Assembly (NCBI GenBank): GCA_004017275.1
Contig: SAKE01000013.1
Span: 1-64,000, forward strand
Origin: Mesorhizobium sp.
GTDB taxonomy: Bacteria > Pseudomonadota > Alphaproteobacteria > Rhizobiales > Rhizobiaceae
Length of the DNA stretch: 64,000 nt
Direction of reading: 5' to 3'
The translations under genes and the position numbers were made by a program. Under the pieces are notes generated by a model. The model saw only the letters and a list, made by a program, of their open reading frames with translations, had not been told where the DNA came from and did no database searches. Shown in pieces: positions 1 through 8,449 of the stretch (its first letter is position 1; every line of letters starts with the position of its first letter).

Positions 1-56
1 TCTCCCCGTCACTATACGGGGAGAAGGTGCCGGCAGGCGGATGAGGGGCAGCGCCA
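1..56. repeat. Palindromic intergenic repeat, cut by window start
   Basis: The sequence opens with a hairpin whose arms are CCCCGT and ACGGGG, followed by a GC-rich arm that ends in a GAGGGGCAGCGCC-like tail. The reverse complement of the same unit recurs near 32371-32422, with a few changes. This looks like a REP-type or MITE-type rhizobial repeat lying just beyond the waaC stop codon. The left part lies outside the window, so the full length is unknown. Confidence 0.6.
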
Positions 57-85
57 GCCTTTCCGATCGAATTGATTGAATGAAA

Positions 86-1069
86 TCAATTCTTACCGCC
101 CTGTCCAAGCGCCTGGCGCTTCAGCAGCCTCTCAGCCTCAGCCACGACCTCCGTCGGCATCACACGCCCCCCAGATGCGGCCAAAAGCGTCGACGCATAG
201 GACCCGCGAGGACCTGTCAACCCGGGCTCGGTTGCCAGGAACACCGCAACCGTCGGCAGGCCGAAGGCGCTGGCTAGATGAGTCAATCCGGTATCAGCGC
301 CGATCACCAGCGTCGAACGGCCAAGGATCGCGGCGATGTCAGCCAGCGGCGATTTCGGCACCATGATCGTCGACGGAACGGCTTTCGCGATCGCTTCGGC
401 CACGGCCTTTTCACGCTCGTTCGACCAGGTGGTGACCGGCGTCATCCCCCGCTCAATCAGAAGGCGCGCGGTTTCGATCCAGTTTTCGATAGGCCATTTC
501 TTGTCTTCGCGGCTGGTGCCGTGCAGCAGGAAGGCGGTTTTCCCGGTGATATCAGCCAGAGTGCCGGCCGGCGGCACGACGCCGGAGTCCAGTATGGAAA
601 GATCAGGCTGATAGCCGAGCGCCAGCCCGAACAGCCGTCGTGTCCGTTCGATGGCGTGCAGGTCGCGCGGCACGGCGTAGGTGACATCATAGAACAGCGT
701 CGCCGAAGGCTCGCGTGCGCTGGCGCGGTCGAAGCCGGCAATGGGCGCGCCGGCCTGTCTCGCCACCAGAGCCGATTTCAGCAGGCCTTGCGCGTCGATG
801 ACCAGGTCGTAGCGGCAATCCCGCAAGGTGCGGCGAAAGGCGGCGGCCTCGCGCCAGGTGGCGCCGCCGAACAGCGCCTTGCGCCAGCGCCGGATCGCCA
901 CCGTGTGGATCCTGTCGATCGCCGGGTGCAGCGCCACGATGTCGGCGAATGCCTCTTCGACGCACCAGTCGAAGGTCACGTCCGGCCGGTTAAGCCTGGC
1001 ATCCTCGACAGCCGGAAAGGTGTGGATGACATCGCCCATGGACGATGTCTTGACGATCAGCACCTTCAT
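86..1069 (-). CDS. waaC: Lipopolysaccharide heptosyltransferase I
   Basis: This 327-residue protein is a family 9 glycosyltransferase that should add the first L,D-heptose to Kdo in the LPS inner core at the inner face of the cytoplasmic membrane. The N terminus carries the SSMGDVIHTFPA signature, in which the family reads a catalytic Asp. Near residue 260 the ADP-heptose binding segment GADTGLTHLASAFG is clear. Its start codon overlaps the stop of waaF by 4 bp, so the two are translationally coupled, and hldD lies just upstream. The length is normal for WaaC. The assignment as HepI rather than HepII rests on gene order and similarity to remembered family members. Confidence 0.9.
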   Translation of the reverse strand: MKVLIVKTSSMGDVIHTFPAVEDARLNRPDVTFDWCVEEAFADIVALHPAIDRIHTVAIRRWRKALFGGATWREAAAFRRTLRDCRYDLVIDAQGLLKSALVARQAGAPIAGFDRASAREPSATLFYDVTYAVPRDLHAIERTRRLFGLALGYQPDLSILDSGVVPPAGTLADITGKTAFLLHGTSREDKKWPIENWIETARLLIERGMTPVTTWSNEREKAVAEAIAKAVPSTIMVPKSPLADIAAILGRSTLVIGADTGLTHLASAFGLPTVAVFLATEPGLTGPRGSYASTLLAASGGRVMPTEVVAEAERLLKRQALGQGGKN

Positions 1070-2073
1070 GCCGCGGCCGGGATGTCCAGCAGGCGGTCCG
1101 CCGCCGCCGCGACCTGCCCGACTTCAAGCGTCTTCAGGCAGTTCAGGTGGCCGAGCGGACAGATTTTCTGGTGGCAGGGCGAGCACGACAGGCCGAGCCA
1201 GACCAGTTCGCGCTGCTCGGCCAGCGGCGGCGTGTTCTCAGGTGAGGTCGAGCCATAGACGGCTACGATCGGCGTGCCGACGGCCGCTGCGACATGCATC
1301 AGCCCGCTGTCGTTGGACACCGCCAGCCTTGCGGCCGATATCAGGTCGATGGCGTCCTCCAGCCGTGTCTGGCCGGCGAGGTCGACGACGCCGGGTGCCA
1401 AGGCGGCGATCTCCGCCGTTACCTCGCGGTCGTTCTTCGAACCGAACAGGGCGACTTTCAACCCTTTGCCCATGAAATCGCGGGCAAGGCCGGCATAGCT
1501 TTCGCTCGGCCAGCGCTTGGCCGGACCGAATTCGGCACCAGGCATCAGCGCCACGAATTTCTGCGGCGCCAGCCCAAAACGGTCGAGCAGGGCGACCTGG
1601 TTTTTCGTGTCCACGGTCAGCCGCGGCGCCCGGAAGCTGCCGCCCTGGGCGAGGCCGAAATAGGCCTGCGCGGTGCGTCGTTTGATGCTGTCGGGAAGCG
1701 GTACGATATCGGTCAACAAGCCATAGCGCATCTCGCGCAAATGACCCACACGGCGCGGAATGCGGGCAAAGAACGGGATCAGCGCCGATTTCCAGCTTCC
1801 CGGCAGGATATAAGCCATGTCGTAGCGGCCGCGCAGCAAGCGGCCGAAGCGGCGACGATGGCTGAATTCGAGCGCGCCGGGCTTGAGCGGAAAGTCGATC
1901 TGCTGGCGGATTTCGGGCATGCGCTTGACCAGTGGCGCGGCCCAGGCCGGCGCCAGCACATCGATGGCGGCGTTGGGATGCAGCTCCTTCAGCGCCGAGA
2001 ACAGGCACTGCGCCATTACCATGTCGCCCACCCAGCGTGGGCCGATCACGAGGATCGTTGGGCTTTCAGCCAT
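1066..2073 (-). CDS. waaF: Lipopolysaccharide heptosyltransferase II
   Basis: This 335-residue family 9 glycosyltransferase should add the second heptose to the LPS inner core from ADP-L,D-heptose. It begins with the GPRWVGDMVMAQ motif expected of WaaF. It has PGAEFGPAKRWP near the middle and SNDSGLMHVAAAVG around residue 255, which form the nucleotide-sugar site of the family. The C-terminal end has the Cys cluster CSPCHQKICPLGHLNC that is common in WaaF. It overlaps waaC by 4 bp downstream and hldD by 28 bp upstream, giving an hldD-waaF-waaC operon on the minus strand. Confidence 0.92.
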   Translation of the reverse strand: MAESPTILVIGPRWVGDMVMAQCLFSALKELHPNAAIDVLAPAWAAPLVKRMPEIRQQIDFPLKPGALEFSHRRRFGRLLRGRYDMAYILPGSWKSALIPFFARIPRRVGHLREMRYGLLTDIVPLPDSIKRRTAQAYFGLAQGGSFRAPRLTVDTKNQVALLDRFGLAPQKFVALMPGAEFGPAKRWPSESYAGLARDFMGKGLKVALFGSKNDREVTAEIAALAPGVVDLAGQTRLEDAIDLISAARLAVSNDSGLMHVAAAVGTPIVAVYGSTSPENTPPLAEQRELVWLGLSCSPCHQKICPLGHLNCLKTLEVGQVAAAADRLLDIPAAA

Positions 2074-2996
2074 TCAACATAGTCTCTGACACCGGTTTCC
2101 ACTGTCCGGAATTGGCCATTGTAACCCGCCGCGCGCAAACGGGACATATCAGCTTGCGTAAAGCTCTGGTAGCTGCCCTTGAGATGGTCGGGGAAGGTGA
2201 TGAACTCGATCTCGCCCTTGCCCAGCGTGTCGATCACCGTTTCGGCGATGGCGCGGAAGGGCTGGGCGCGGCCTGTACCGCAATTGAAGATGCCGCTCGA
2301 GCCCCGCTTCCACAGCCACAGATTGACGTCGGCGACATCGCCGACATGAATGAAGTCGCGGCATTGTTCGCCGGGTCCAAAACCATCATAGGCGCCGAAC
2401 AGTTTCGGGTTTTCACCGCGTTCGACCTGGTTGAACAGATGGAAGGCGACCGAGGCCATGGCGCCCTTGTGCGCTTCGCGCGGGCCATAAACGTTGAAGT
2501 AGCGCAGGCCAGCGACCTGCGAATGGTCGGTATCGAAGACGGTGCGCCTGACATAGTCGTCGAACAGCTTCTTGGAATAGGCGTAGACGTTGAGCGGGCG
2601 CTCCAGCGCCGGATCCTCGCGAAACTCCGAGCCGCCGCCATAGACGGAAGCCGAGGAGGCGTAGAGGAAGGGCACCCGCAGCGCCTGGCTTGCATGCAGC
2701 AGCCGTTTGGAGAAGGCGTAATTCACCTCCATCATGAACTTGCCGTTCCACTCGGTGGTGGTCGAGCAGGCGCCCTGGTGGAACACGGCCTCGACGCGGC
2801 CGAGCGAACCTGCCTCCATGCGGGGCAGGAAATCATCCTTGTCGAGATAGTCGGCTATCTGCAAGTCGGCGAGATTGGCGATCTTATGGCCATCGGTCAG
2901 ATCGTCGACGACAAGAATGTCGTCATGCCCTTCGGCATTCAGCGCGGCGACGATGTTGGAGCCGATCATGCCGGCGCCGCCTGTGACGATGATCAT
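2046..2996 (-). CDS. hldD: ADP-L-glycero-D-manno-heptose 6-epimerase
   Basis: This 316-residue protein belongs to the extended short-chain dehydrogenase family and converts ADP-D,D-heptose to ADP-L,D-heptose, the donor for WaaC and WaaF. The Rossmann motif TGGAGMIGSN is at residues 5-14. The catalytic Ser/Tyr/Lys set is visible as YASSASVYGG and NVYAYSKK. Its last 28 bp overlap the start of waaF, so it is the first gene of a coupled three-gene LPS operon. Length and motifs are typical of RfaD/HldD. Confidence 0.95.
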   Translation of the reverse strand: MIIVTGGAGMIGSNIVAALNAEGHDDILVVDDLTDGHKIANLADLQIADYLDKDDFLPRMEAGSLGRVEAVFHQGACSTTTEWNGKFMMEVNYAFSKRLLHASQALRVPFLYASSASVYGGGSEFREDPALERPLNVYAYSKKLFDDYVRRTVFDTDHSQVAGLRYFNVYGPREAHKGAMASVAFHLFNQVERGENPKLFGAYDGFGPGEQCRDFIHVGDVADVNLWLWKRGSSGIFNCGTGRAQPFRAIAETVIDTLGKGEIEFITFPDHLKGSYQSFTQADMSRLRAAGYNGQFRTVETGVRDYVEWLKAQRSS

Positions 2997-3160
2997 GTTG
3001 GTGGCCTTGATAAGCGTTTCACTTGCCGATTCCGGCCCTTATAAGGGAGGCAGGGTGGGCTGTCGATAAAGCAGGCAGCGGAGCGGATGTCACAGTGGCG
3101 CCGCAAAGCTTCCGCTTCAGTCGGTTTGTGCCGCCCGGCATGATCGCGAGGAACAAAAAA

Positions 3161-3793
3161 ATGCCGTCGACCGAACTGCTCATCGCTTTTTTCGCCACAA
3201 CGGCGATCTTCGCCTACATTCCCGGCCCCGCCATGCTCTATGCCGCCGCGCAGACGATGGCGCGCGGCCGCTGGTCCGGACTGACGGCGGCGCTAGGCAT
3301 CCATCTGGGCGGCTACGTGCATGTTTTCGCCGCTGCCGCCGGCCTGTCGGTGCTGTTTCACGCCGTGCCGACGCTCTACATGGCGGTCAAGCTGGTCGGC
3401 GCGCTGTATCTGATCTGGCTCGGTATCTCGCTGCTGCGCAAGCGCGTGGACGGCGATGCAGCGCTGCCGGCGATCGAGCGCAAATCGGCACGACGTGCCT
3501 TTTTCGAAAGCATCACCGTCGAAGTGCTCAATCCGAAGACGGCGATCTTCTTCATGGCGTTCCTGCCGCAGTTCATCGATGCCTCGGCGGCGTTTCCAGT
3601 CTGGCTGCAGTTCGTCGTCTTGGGCACGGTCGTCAATCTGATGTTCTCCTCGGCCGATATCGTCTGCGTGTTCCTGGCGGGTGCCGTGATCGGCCGTTTG
3701 CGGCGTTCGAGCCGCGCACAGCGGCTGATGCAGCGGGCCGGCGGCGCGGTGCTGGTCGGGCTGGGCGTCCATGTCGCCTTGCAGAAGAGTTGA
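3161..3793 (+). CDS. LysE/RhtB family amino-acid exporter
   Basis: This 210-residue protein is a predicted inner-membrane exporter of the LysE/RhtB family, built from about six hydrophobic segments. The first segment carries the family signature IPGPAMLYAAAQ, followed by a glycine-rich second segment, and LNPKTAIFFMAFLPQF marks the middle of the family. I chose the ATG at 3161 because GAGGAAC lies 8 bases upstream; an in-frame ATG at 3140 would add seven residues. The gene sits between the two halves of the heptose cluster with no visible link to LPS synthesis. The substrate cannot be told from the sequence. Confidence 0.85.
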   Translation: MPSTELLIAFFATTAIFAYIPGPAMLYAAAQTMARGRWSGLTAALGIHLGGYVHVFAAAAGLSVLFHAVPTLYMAVKLVGALYLIWLGISLLRKRVDGDAALPAIERKSARRAFFESITVEVLNPKTAIFFMAFLPQFIDASAAFPVWLQFVVLGTVVNLMFSSADIVCVFLAGAVIGRLRRSSRAQRLMQRAGGAVLVGLGVHVALQKS

Positions 3794-3935
3794 CCGTCCC
3801 GGACCGTCGCGGTCATGCCCCGCCGTTGCGCTGCGTGGATTTGCGGTATATCGGCTTCGCCATGAACGATCCGATCCGTCGATTGATGATTGCTTATGAG
3901 ACTGAAATCGACCTTTTCCATGCGTTGCCAGTGAC

Positions 3936-5429
3936 ATGATCAAGCACAATCCACCTTCTCCGGAACCATTGCACCGAGCCATTGCGCGGTTCGGCCAGGC
4001 CACCGTGCTGGTGGTCGGCGACTTTATCCTCGACCGTTTCGTCAACGGTGTCATCGAGCGGATTTCGCCGGAAGCGCCGATTCCGGTGCTGCACGGGCGC
4101 GGCGAGGCCTCGACGATGGGCGGCGCCGGTAATGTCGTGGCCAACATTGTTTCGCTCGGCGCGTCCGCTGTCCCCGTTTCGGTGATCGGCGCTGATGCCG
4201 CCGGTGACAATCTGGTGCGCATGTTGCGGGAACTCGGCGCCGACACAGCGGGCCTCTCGCAGGAGCGCGGTCGCATGACCTCGTCGAAGAGCCGCTTCAG
4301 CGCGCTCAACCAGCAGGTACTGCGTTTCGACGAGGAGGACATCAAGCCGCTGGGTGCCGCGGAGCGCGCCGGCCTGATGCGGCATTTCTGCGCCGCACTG
4401 ACGCGCGCCGACATCGTCATCCTGTCCGATTACGGCAAGGGCATCCTGCTCGACGGCGTCGCCGGCGACCTGATCGCCATCTGCCGTGAGGCGGGAAAGC
4501 CGGTTCTGGTAGACCCCAAGGGCCGCGACTATGCGCGCTATGCCGGCGCGACCGCCATCACTCCCAACCGCAAGGAGCTTGGCGAGGCCGTCGGCCATGC
4601 GGTGTTTTCCGATGACGAGATCGTCGGCGCGGCGCGTGGACTGATCACGGCGCACGGTTTCGACTTCGTCGTTGCGACGCGCAGCGAAAAGGGCATGAGC
4701 GTGATCGGCCCTGATGAAGCACGCCACATCGCCACCCAGGCGCGCGAAGTGTTCGACGTTTCGGGCGCCGGCGACACGGTGATCGCCAGCTTCGCGCTGG
4801 CGCTGGCCGTGGGCGCCGATACCGTCATGGCGGCGTCGATCGCCAATGCCGCCGGCGGCGTCGTGGTGGGCAAGCGCGGCACCGCGCGGCTGACGGTCGA
4901 GGAACTCACCGGCGCGCTGTTTCGCTCGCATGGGCCGACCGCCCATAAGGACGCCATCCTCGATGCGACATCGGCCGCGCGCATGGTCGCGGCGTGGAAG
5001 GAGGAGGGCCTGAGCGTCGGCTTCACCAATGGCTGCTTCGACATCCTGCATGCCGGCCATGTCAGTCTCTTGCACGCCGCGCGCAGCCAGTGCGACCGGC
5101 TGGTGCTCGGGCTTAACAGCGATGCCTCGGTGCGACGCCTGAAGGGCGCCGGTCGGCCGGTCAACGACCAGCATGACCGCGCCTGCGTGCTCGCGGCGCT
5201 CGCCTCGGTCGATGCAGTCGTGGTGTTCGAGGAGGACACGCCGCTGGCGCTGATCGAAGCGTTGCTGCCTGACATACTGGTCAAGGGTGCCGATTACACC
5301 GTCGACACCGTGGTCGGCGCCGAGGTGGTGCAGAAGGCCGGTGGACGTGTCGTTCTGATCGATCTCGTCGCCGGCAAAAGCACCACCAACACCATCGGCA
5401 AATTGCGCGCCGGCGGCACCACAAACTGA
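3936..5429 (+). CDS. hldE: Bifunctional heptose-7-phosphate kinase / heptose-1-phosphate adenylyltransferase
   Basis: This 497-residue protein fuses two enzymes of ADP-heptose synthesis. Residues 1 to about 335 form a PfkB/ribokinase domain that phosphorylates heptose-7-phosphate at C1; the GAGDTVIASFAL motif holds the catalytic Asp. Residues from about 345 form a nucleotidyltransferase domain with NGCFDILHAGH, whose HxGH motif binds ATP. The enzyme acts before and after GmhB. It is followed within 8 bp by gmhA, so hldE-gmhA-gmhB form an operon on the plus strand, opposite to hldD-waaF-waaC. Length and domain order match HldE. Confidence 0.95.
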   Translation: MIKHNPPSPEPLHRAIARFGQATVLVVGDFILDRFVNGVIERISPEAPIPVLHGRGEASTMGGAGNVVANIVSLGASAVPVSVIGADAAGDNLVRMLRELGADTAGLSQERGRMTSSKSRFSALNQQVLRFDEEDIKPLGAAERAGLMRHFCAALTRADIVILSDYGKGILLDGVAGDLIAICREAGKPVLVDPKGRDYARYAGATAITPNRKELGEAVGHAVFSDDEIVGAARGLITAHGFDFVVATRSEKGMSVIGPDEARHIATQAREVFDVSGAGDTVIASFALALAVGADTVMAASIANAAGGVVVGKRGTARLTVEELTGALFRSHGPTAHKDAILDATSAARMVAAWKEEGLSVGFTNGCFDILHAGHVSLLHAARSQCDRLVLGLNSDASVRRLKGAGRPVNDQHDRACVLAALASVDAVVVFEEDTPLALIEALLPDILVKGADYTVDTVVGAEVVQKAGGRVVLIDLVAGKSTTNTIGKLRAGGTTN

Positions 5430-5436
5430 GGGTTTT

Positions 5437-6009
5437 ATGTCCGACTTGAACGACTATCTGGTCCGCTCGGCGGCTGCCATATCAGCCACGGTCGAGCGCG
5501 ACCTGACCAATGAGATGGAGCGGGCAGCGAGCGCCGTGGTGACGGCGCTTTCGTCGGGGAAAGCCTTGCTGATCGCCGGCAATGGCGGCTCGGCGAGCGA
5601 TGCCATCCACATTGCCGGCGAACTGGTCGGCCGCTTCCTGAAGGAGCGCAAGGCCTACAATGTCGTCGCGCTGCCGGCCAATGCCGCCGTGCTGACCGCC
5701 TGGGGCAACGACTATGGCTTCGACACGGTTTTTTCGCGCCAGGTCGAAGCGCATGGCGCGGCCGGCGGCGTGCTTTTGGCAATCTCGACCAGCGGCAATT
5801 CGCCGAGCATCCTCGCCGCCGCCGAACAGGCGCGGACAATGGGCATGACGGTGATCGGCCTGACCGGCGACACCGGCGGCAAGCTGAAGCCACTGTCGGA
5901 CATCCTGCTCAACGTGCCGTCGAGCTCGACGCCAATTATCCAGCAGGGGCATCTGTGCCTCTATCACTATCTGTGCGAGGTGGTCGAAGCGCGCCTCAGC
6001 GATGGCTGA
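5437..6009 (+). CDS. gmhA: Phosphoheptose isomerase
   Basis: This 190-residue SIS-domain protein should convert sedoheptulose-7-phosphate to D,D-heptose-7-phosphate, the first committed step of ADP-heptose synthesis. The phosphosugar site is visible as GNGGSASDAIHIAGELVGRF and STSGNSPSIL. The C-terminal TPIIQQGHLCLYHYLC segment is typical of GmhA, where a His and Gln take part in catalysis. It starts 8 bp after hldE and its last 8 bp overlap gmhB. Length is normal. Confidence 0.94.
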   Translation: MSDLNDYLVRSAAAISATVERDLTNEMERAASAVVTALSSGKALLIAGNGGSASDAIHIAGELVGRFLKERKAYNVVALPANAAVLTAWGNDYGFDTVFSRQVEAHGAAGGVLLAISTSGNSPSILAAAEQARTMGMTVIGLTGDTGGKLKPLSDILLNVPSSSTPIIQQGHLCLYHYLCEVVEARLSDG

Positions 6010-6667
6010 CACGGACGCCACGATGTCTGGCCGCTATCCGCTGACGGAGCCCGGCCTATGGGTCGAGCGGGTCGGCTCGAGGGTGTTTCCCGCCGGCAGA
6101 CCGGCGCTGTTCCTCGACCGCGACGGCACTATCAATATCGATACCGACTATCCCAGCGATCCGGCCGAGATGGTGCTGCGCGAGGATATCGCGACAGCGA
6201 TCGCCGCCGCCAACCGGGCCGGCATTCCGGTCATCATCGTCACTAACCAGTCGGGCATCGCGCGCGGCTATTCCGCCTGGGGCGATTTCGCCGCGGTCAA
6301 CGGCCGCGTGCTGGAACTGCTAGGCGGCGAGGGCGCGTCCGTCGACATGGTCCTCGCCTGCGCCTATCACGAGGCAGGCGCCGGCCCGCTCGCTGTCGCC
6401 GATCATCCGATGCGCAAGCCCAATCCGGGGATGCTGCTGGAGGCGGGAAACCGTCTCGGGCTCGACCTGCAGCGTTCGCTGATCGTCGGCGACAAGAAGG
6501 CCGACATGGAGGCGGGACAGCGCGCCGGCCTCTCGCAGGGCTGGCTGGTCGACGGGCAGGCGGCTGCCCAACCGGGCTTCACGGTCAGGCCCTGGCGCGA
6601 CCGCGACGATTTCGACGGCCTGCTCGCCGCAATAGCGGCACTTGGCACCGTGTCGGGCAAGCGGTGA
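6002..6667 (+). CDS. gmhB: D-glycero-D-manno-heptose-1,7-bisphosphate 7-phosphatase (HAD family)
   Basis: This 221-residue HAD phosphatase should remove the C7 phosphate between the two HldE steps. FLDRDGTIN near residue 38 holds the nucleophile and acid/base Asp. TNQSGIARG, a KPNPGM loop and VGDKKADMEAG give motifs II to IV. The usual GmhB/HisB zinc loop (Cys-x-His followed by Cys-x-Cys) is incomplete here: CAYH is present, but the position before RKP reads ADHPM with no Cys pair. An N-terminal extension of about 30 residues precedes the HAD core. The gene overlaps gmhA by 8 bp. Context makes the role clear despite the loop. Confidence 0.9.
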   Translation: MADTDATMSGRYPLTEPGLWVERVGSRVFPAGRPALFLDRDGTINIDTDYPSDPAEMVLREDIATAIAAANRAGIPVIIVTNQSGIARGYSAWGDFAAVNGRVLELLGGEGASVDMVLACAYHEAGAGPLAVADHPMRKPNPGMLLEAGNRLGLDLQRSLIVGDKKADMEAGQRAGLSQGWLVDGQAAAQPGFTVRPWRDRDDFDGLLAAIAALGTVSGKR

Positions 6668-6671
6668 CGGC

Positions 6672-7466
6672 TCACACCGGATCGTTGTCTCGCCAGGCTT
6701 CATAGAGCTTGGCCTCGGTGGTGAACGAATACACCATCACCATCATAGAATAGACGAAGCCGTGCCGGCCGCACAGGAAGTAGCGCTTGGCCAGGTAGAA
6801 CTTCAGGAAGTTGCCGAGCGGCGACAACACCAGTTTTATCAGGCCGGGTTTCTTGCCTCTTTCGACCAGCGTGGCGACCTTGAGGCTGGAGTAGGTGTTG
6901 GCTCTTACCAGATCCTCGACGATAGTCATTTCACGGCGATGCAGCAACACGCCATTCTCAATCGTGCCGGTCTTGCCCGGCACTTCGAATGATTCATGGA
7001 CCCGCAAGTCGACGTCCATGGTGGCCTTGTCGCGGCGGAAAAGACGCAGCAGCCTGTTGTGCAGCACCCAACGGTGCGCATAGCCATAGCCCTTCAGCTT
7101 GTCGCGACGTCTTATGTACCATCCGTCGAAGGCGTCATTGCGAGGCTGCGTCACGTCCATGATCGACTGCCTGAGCCGATCGTCGATGGCCTCATCGGCT
7201 TCAATCGAAAGGCACCATGGCAGGGTGGCCTGATCGAGCGCGAATTGCCGCTGGCGTGGAAAGCCCGGCCAGTCGTTGTGAAACAGCCTTATCGGATAGC
7301 CCTTGGCGATGAACTCTTGAACGACGTCCAGCGTGCTGTCCGTCGAGCCTGAATCGACGACGATGATCTCGGCGCAGAAGTCGACGCTTTCCAGGCACTG
7401 GCCGATCATGTCGGCTTCGTTCATGCAGATGACAAGCGCCGAAACCGGGCTAGCAAATCGAGTCAT
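6672..7466 (-). CDS. Family 2 glycosyltransferase, WaaE/KdtX-like LPS core enzyme
   Basis: This 264-residue GT-A fold protein should transfer a sugar onto the LPS core on the cytoplasmic side. The start SALVICMNEADMIGQCLESV and the IIVVDSGSTDST segment give the nucleotide-sugar site, and SIEADEAI is the DxD-like metal site. RLFRRDKATMDVDLRVHESF resembles WaaE/KdtX beta-glucosyltransferases. The last 80 residues contain a basic amphipathic stretch likely to bind membrane. It converges with gmhB with only 4 bp between stops. The acceptor and donor sugars are not known from sequence. Confidence 0.85.
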   Translation of the reverse strand: MTRFASPVSALVICMNEADMIGQCLESVDFCAEIIVVDSGSTDSTLDVVQEFIAKGYPIRLFHNDWPGFPRQRQFALDQATLPWCLSIEADEAIDDRLRQSIMDVTQPRNDAFDGWYIRRRDKLKGYGYAHRWVLHNRLLRLFRRDKATMDVDLRVHESFEVPGKTGTIENGVLLHRREMTIVEDLVRANTYSSLKVATLVERGKKPGLIKLVLSPLGNFLKFYLAKRYFLCGRHGFVYSMMVMVYSFTTEAKLYEAWRDNDPV

Positions 7467-7719
7467 GGTCCACCCAACGGCACTCCCGGAATTTGCGCTG
7501 TTTGCGCCATGTTTTTTCAGGCAATTCCCAAGCGAAAGCGCTATGCGCTCCTCCCACGAAAAGCGTTACATACTTTTCCCGGAATTGCTCTAGGAAACCG
7601 ACAAGGCAGCCCACGGCAGAACGATCCGGCTTTCTATAGACAGCCTATCGAATGCCAAAGCGGCCCTGATATGGCGACGGCGGGTATTCGCATCGGCCAG
7701 GCCCGATATGGGCTGGGGC
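7467..7719. other. Intergenic gap without a recognised gene
   Basis: This 253-bp gap lies upstream of the glycosyltransferase and downstream of the Lrp regulator. A CCCGGAATT word occurs twice, near 7488 and 7577, but no convincing promoter, hairpin or coding sequence stands out. The short open frames here lack ribosome sites and credible composition. Confidence 0.5.
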
Positions 7720-8199
7720 TCAAGGCTGTGCAAACGCGACCAGGCCCTCGTCCTTGACCCTGCGGATGGTGAGCGCGGTGCGCACCGTGTCGACATTCGG
7801 AGTCGAGGTCAGATCCTCGATGACAAAGGACTGAAAAGCGCCGAGGTCGCTCGCCACGCAATGCAGCAGGAAATCGGATTCGCCCGACACCATCCACGCG
7901 TCGCGCACGATCGGCCAGCCGCGAGTGCGCTCGGCAAAGGTGCGCAGCTCCGCGTCGGCCTGGTGGTGCAGGCCGATCAGGCAGAAGGCGACGACATCGA
8001 GGCCGAGCGCCGGCGCGTTGAGCAAAGCACGGTAGCCGCGGATGATGCCGGCCTCCTCCAACCGCTTGACGCGGCGCAGGCATGGCGGCGCCGAAATGCC
8101 GACGCGGTTCGACAGTTCGACATTGGTCATGCGGCCGTCGCCCTGCAGTTCGCGCAGGATCTTCCAGTCGATGGCGTCGAGGTCGGCCTTGAGCGGCAT
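7720..8199 (-). CDS. Lrp/AsnC family transcriptional regulator
   Basis: This 159-residue protein has the two-part Lrp layout. The N-terminal helix-turn-helix (about residues 5-60) includes LDAIDWKILRELQGDGRM and VGISAPPCLRRVKRLEEAG. The C-terminal RAM domain binds an amino-acid effector. I chose the ATG at 8199 because the family starts there and a GAGAG site precedes it; upstream frame extension to 8379 has no family similarity. It is divergent from trxB and lsrB-like, and a 15-bp palindrome lies 28 bp upstream of its start. A regulator called lrp3 is, from memory, near lsrB in Sinorhizobium meliloti. Confidence 0.88.
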   Translation of the reverse strand: MPLKADLDAIDWKILRELQGDGRMTNVELSNRVGISAPPCLRRVKRLEEAGIIRGYRALLNAPALGLDVVAFCLIGLHHQADAELRTFAERTRGWPIVRDAWMVSGESDFLLHCVASDLGAFQSFVIEDLTSTPNVDTVRTALTIRRVKDEGLVAFAQP

Positions 8200-8226
8200 G
8201 AGGGCTCTCGAGAAGTCAGGGCAACG

Positions 8227-8241
8227 CGCAAGAATCTTGCG
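8227..8241. promoter_or_regulatory. Candidate Lrp autoregulatory palindrome
   Basis: CGCAAGAATCTTGCG is a perfect 7+1+7 inverted repeat in the gap between the lrp-like gene and trxB. Its position just upstream of the lrp start suggests autoregulation. Assignment to Lrp is inference from position. Confidence 0.45.
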
Positions 8242-8449
8242 TGATTTTGTAGTTAAACGACTTCGCTGTCCATTCCATCCCTCGCCTGGAATATTTCGCG
8301 GCATCAAGCGCGGAACAGGGTGCGACAAAGCTTTCCGGGGACGAACGCCAACTTGCCTTGCTGGCGTCGTGGGCAACACTTACATTACGCGCGGTAACGA
8401 CCGAGTTTTCCATGCCGCAATTACCGGCAGCCCTCCGCAGAGGCTTTAG

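Noticed and set aside
3894..5174. 426-codon open frame opposite hldE
   Set aside because: The hldE kinase and nucleotidyltransferase motifs are clear on the plus strand; the antisense protein has shadow composition.
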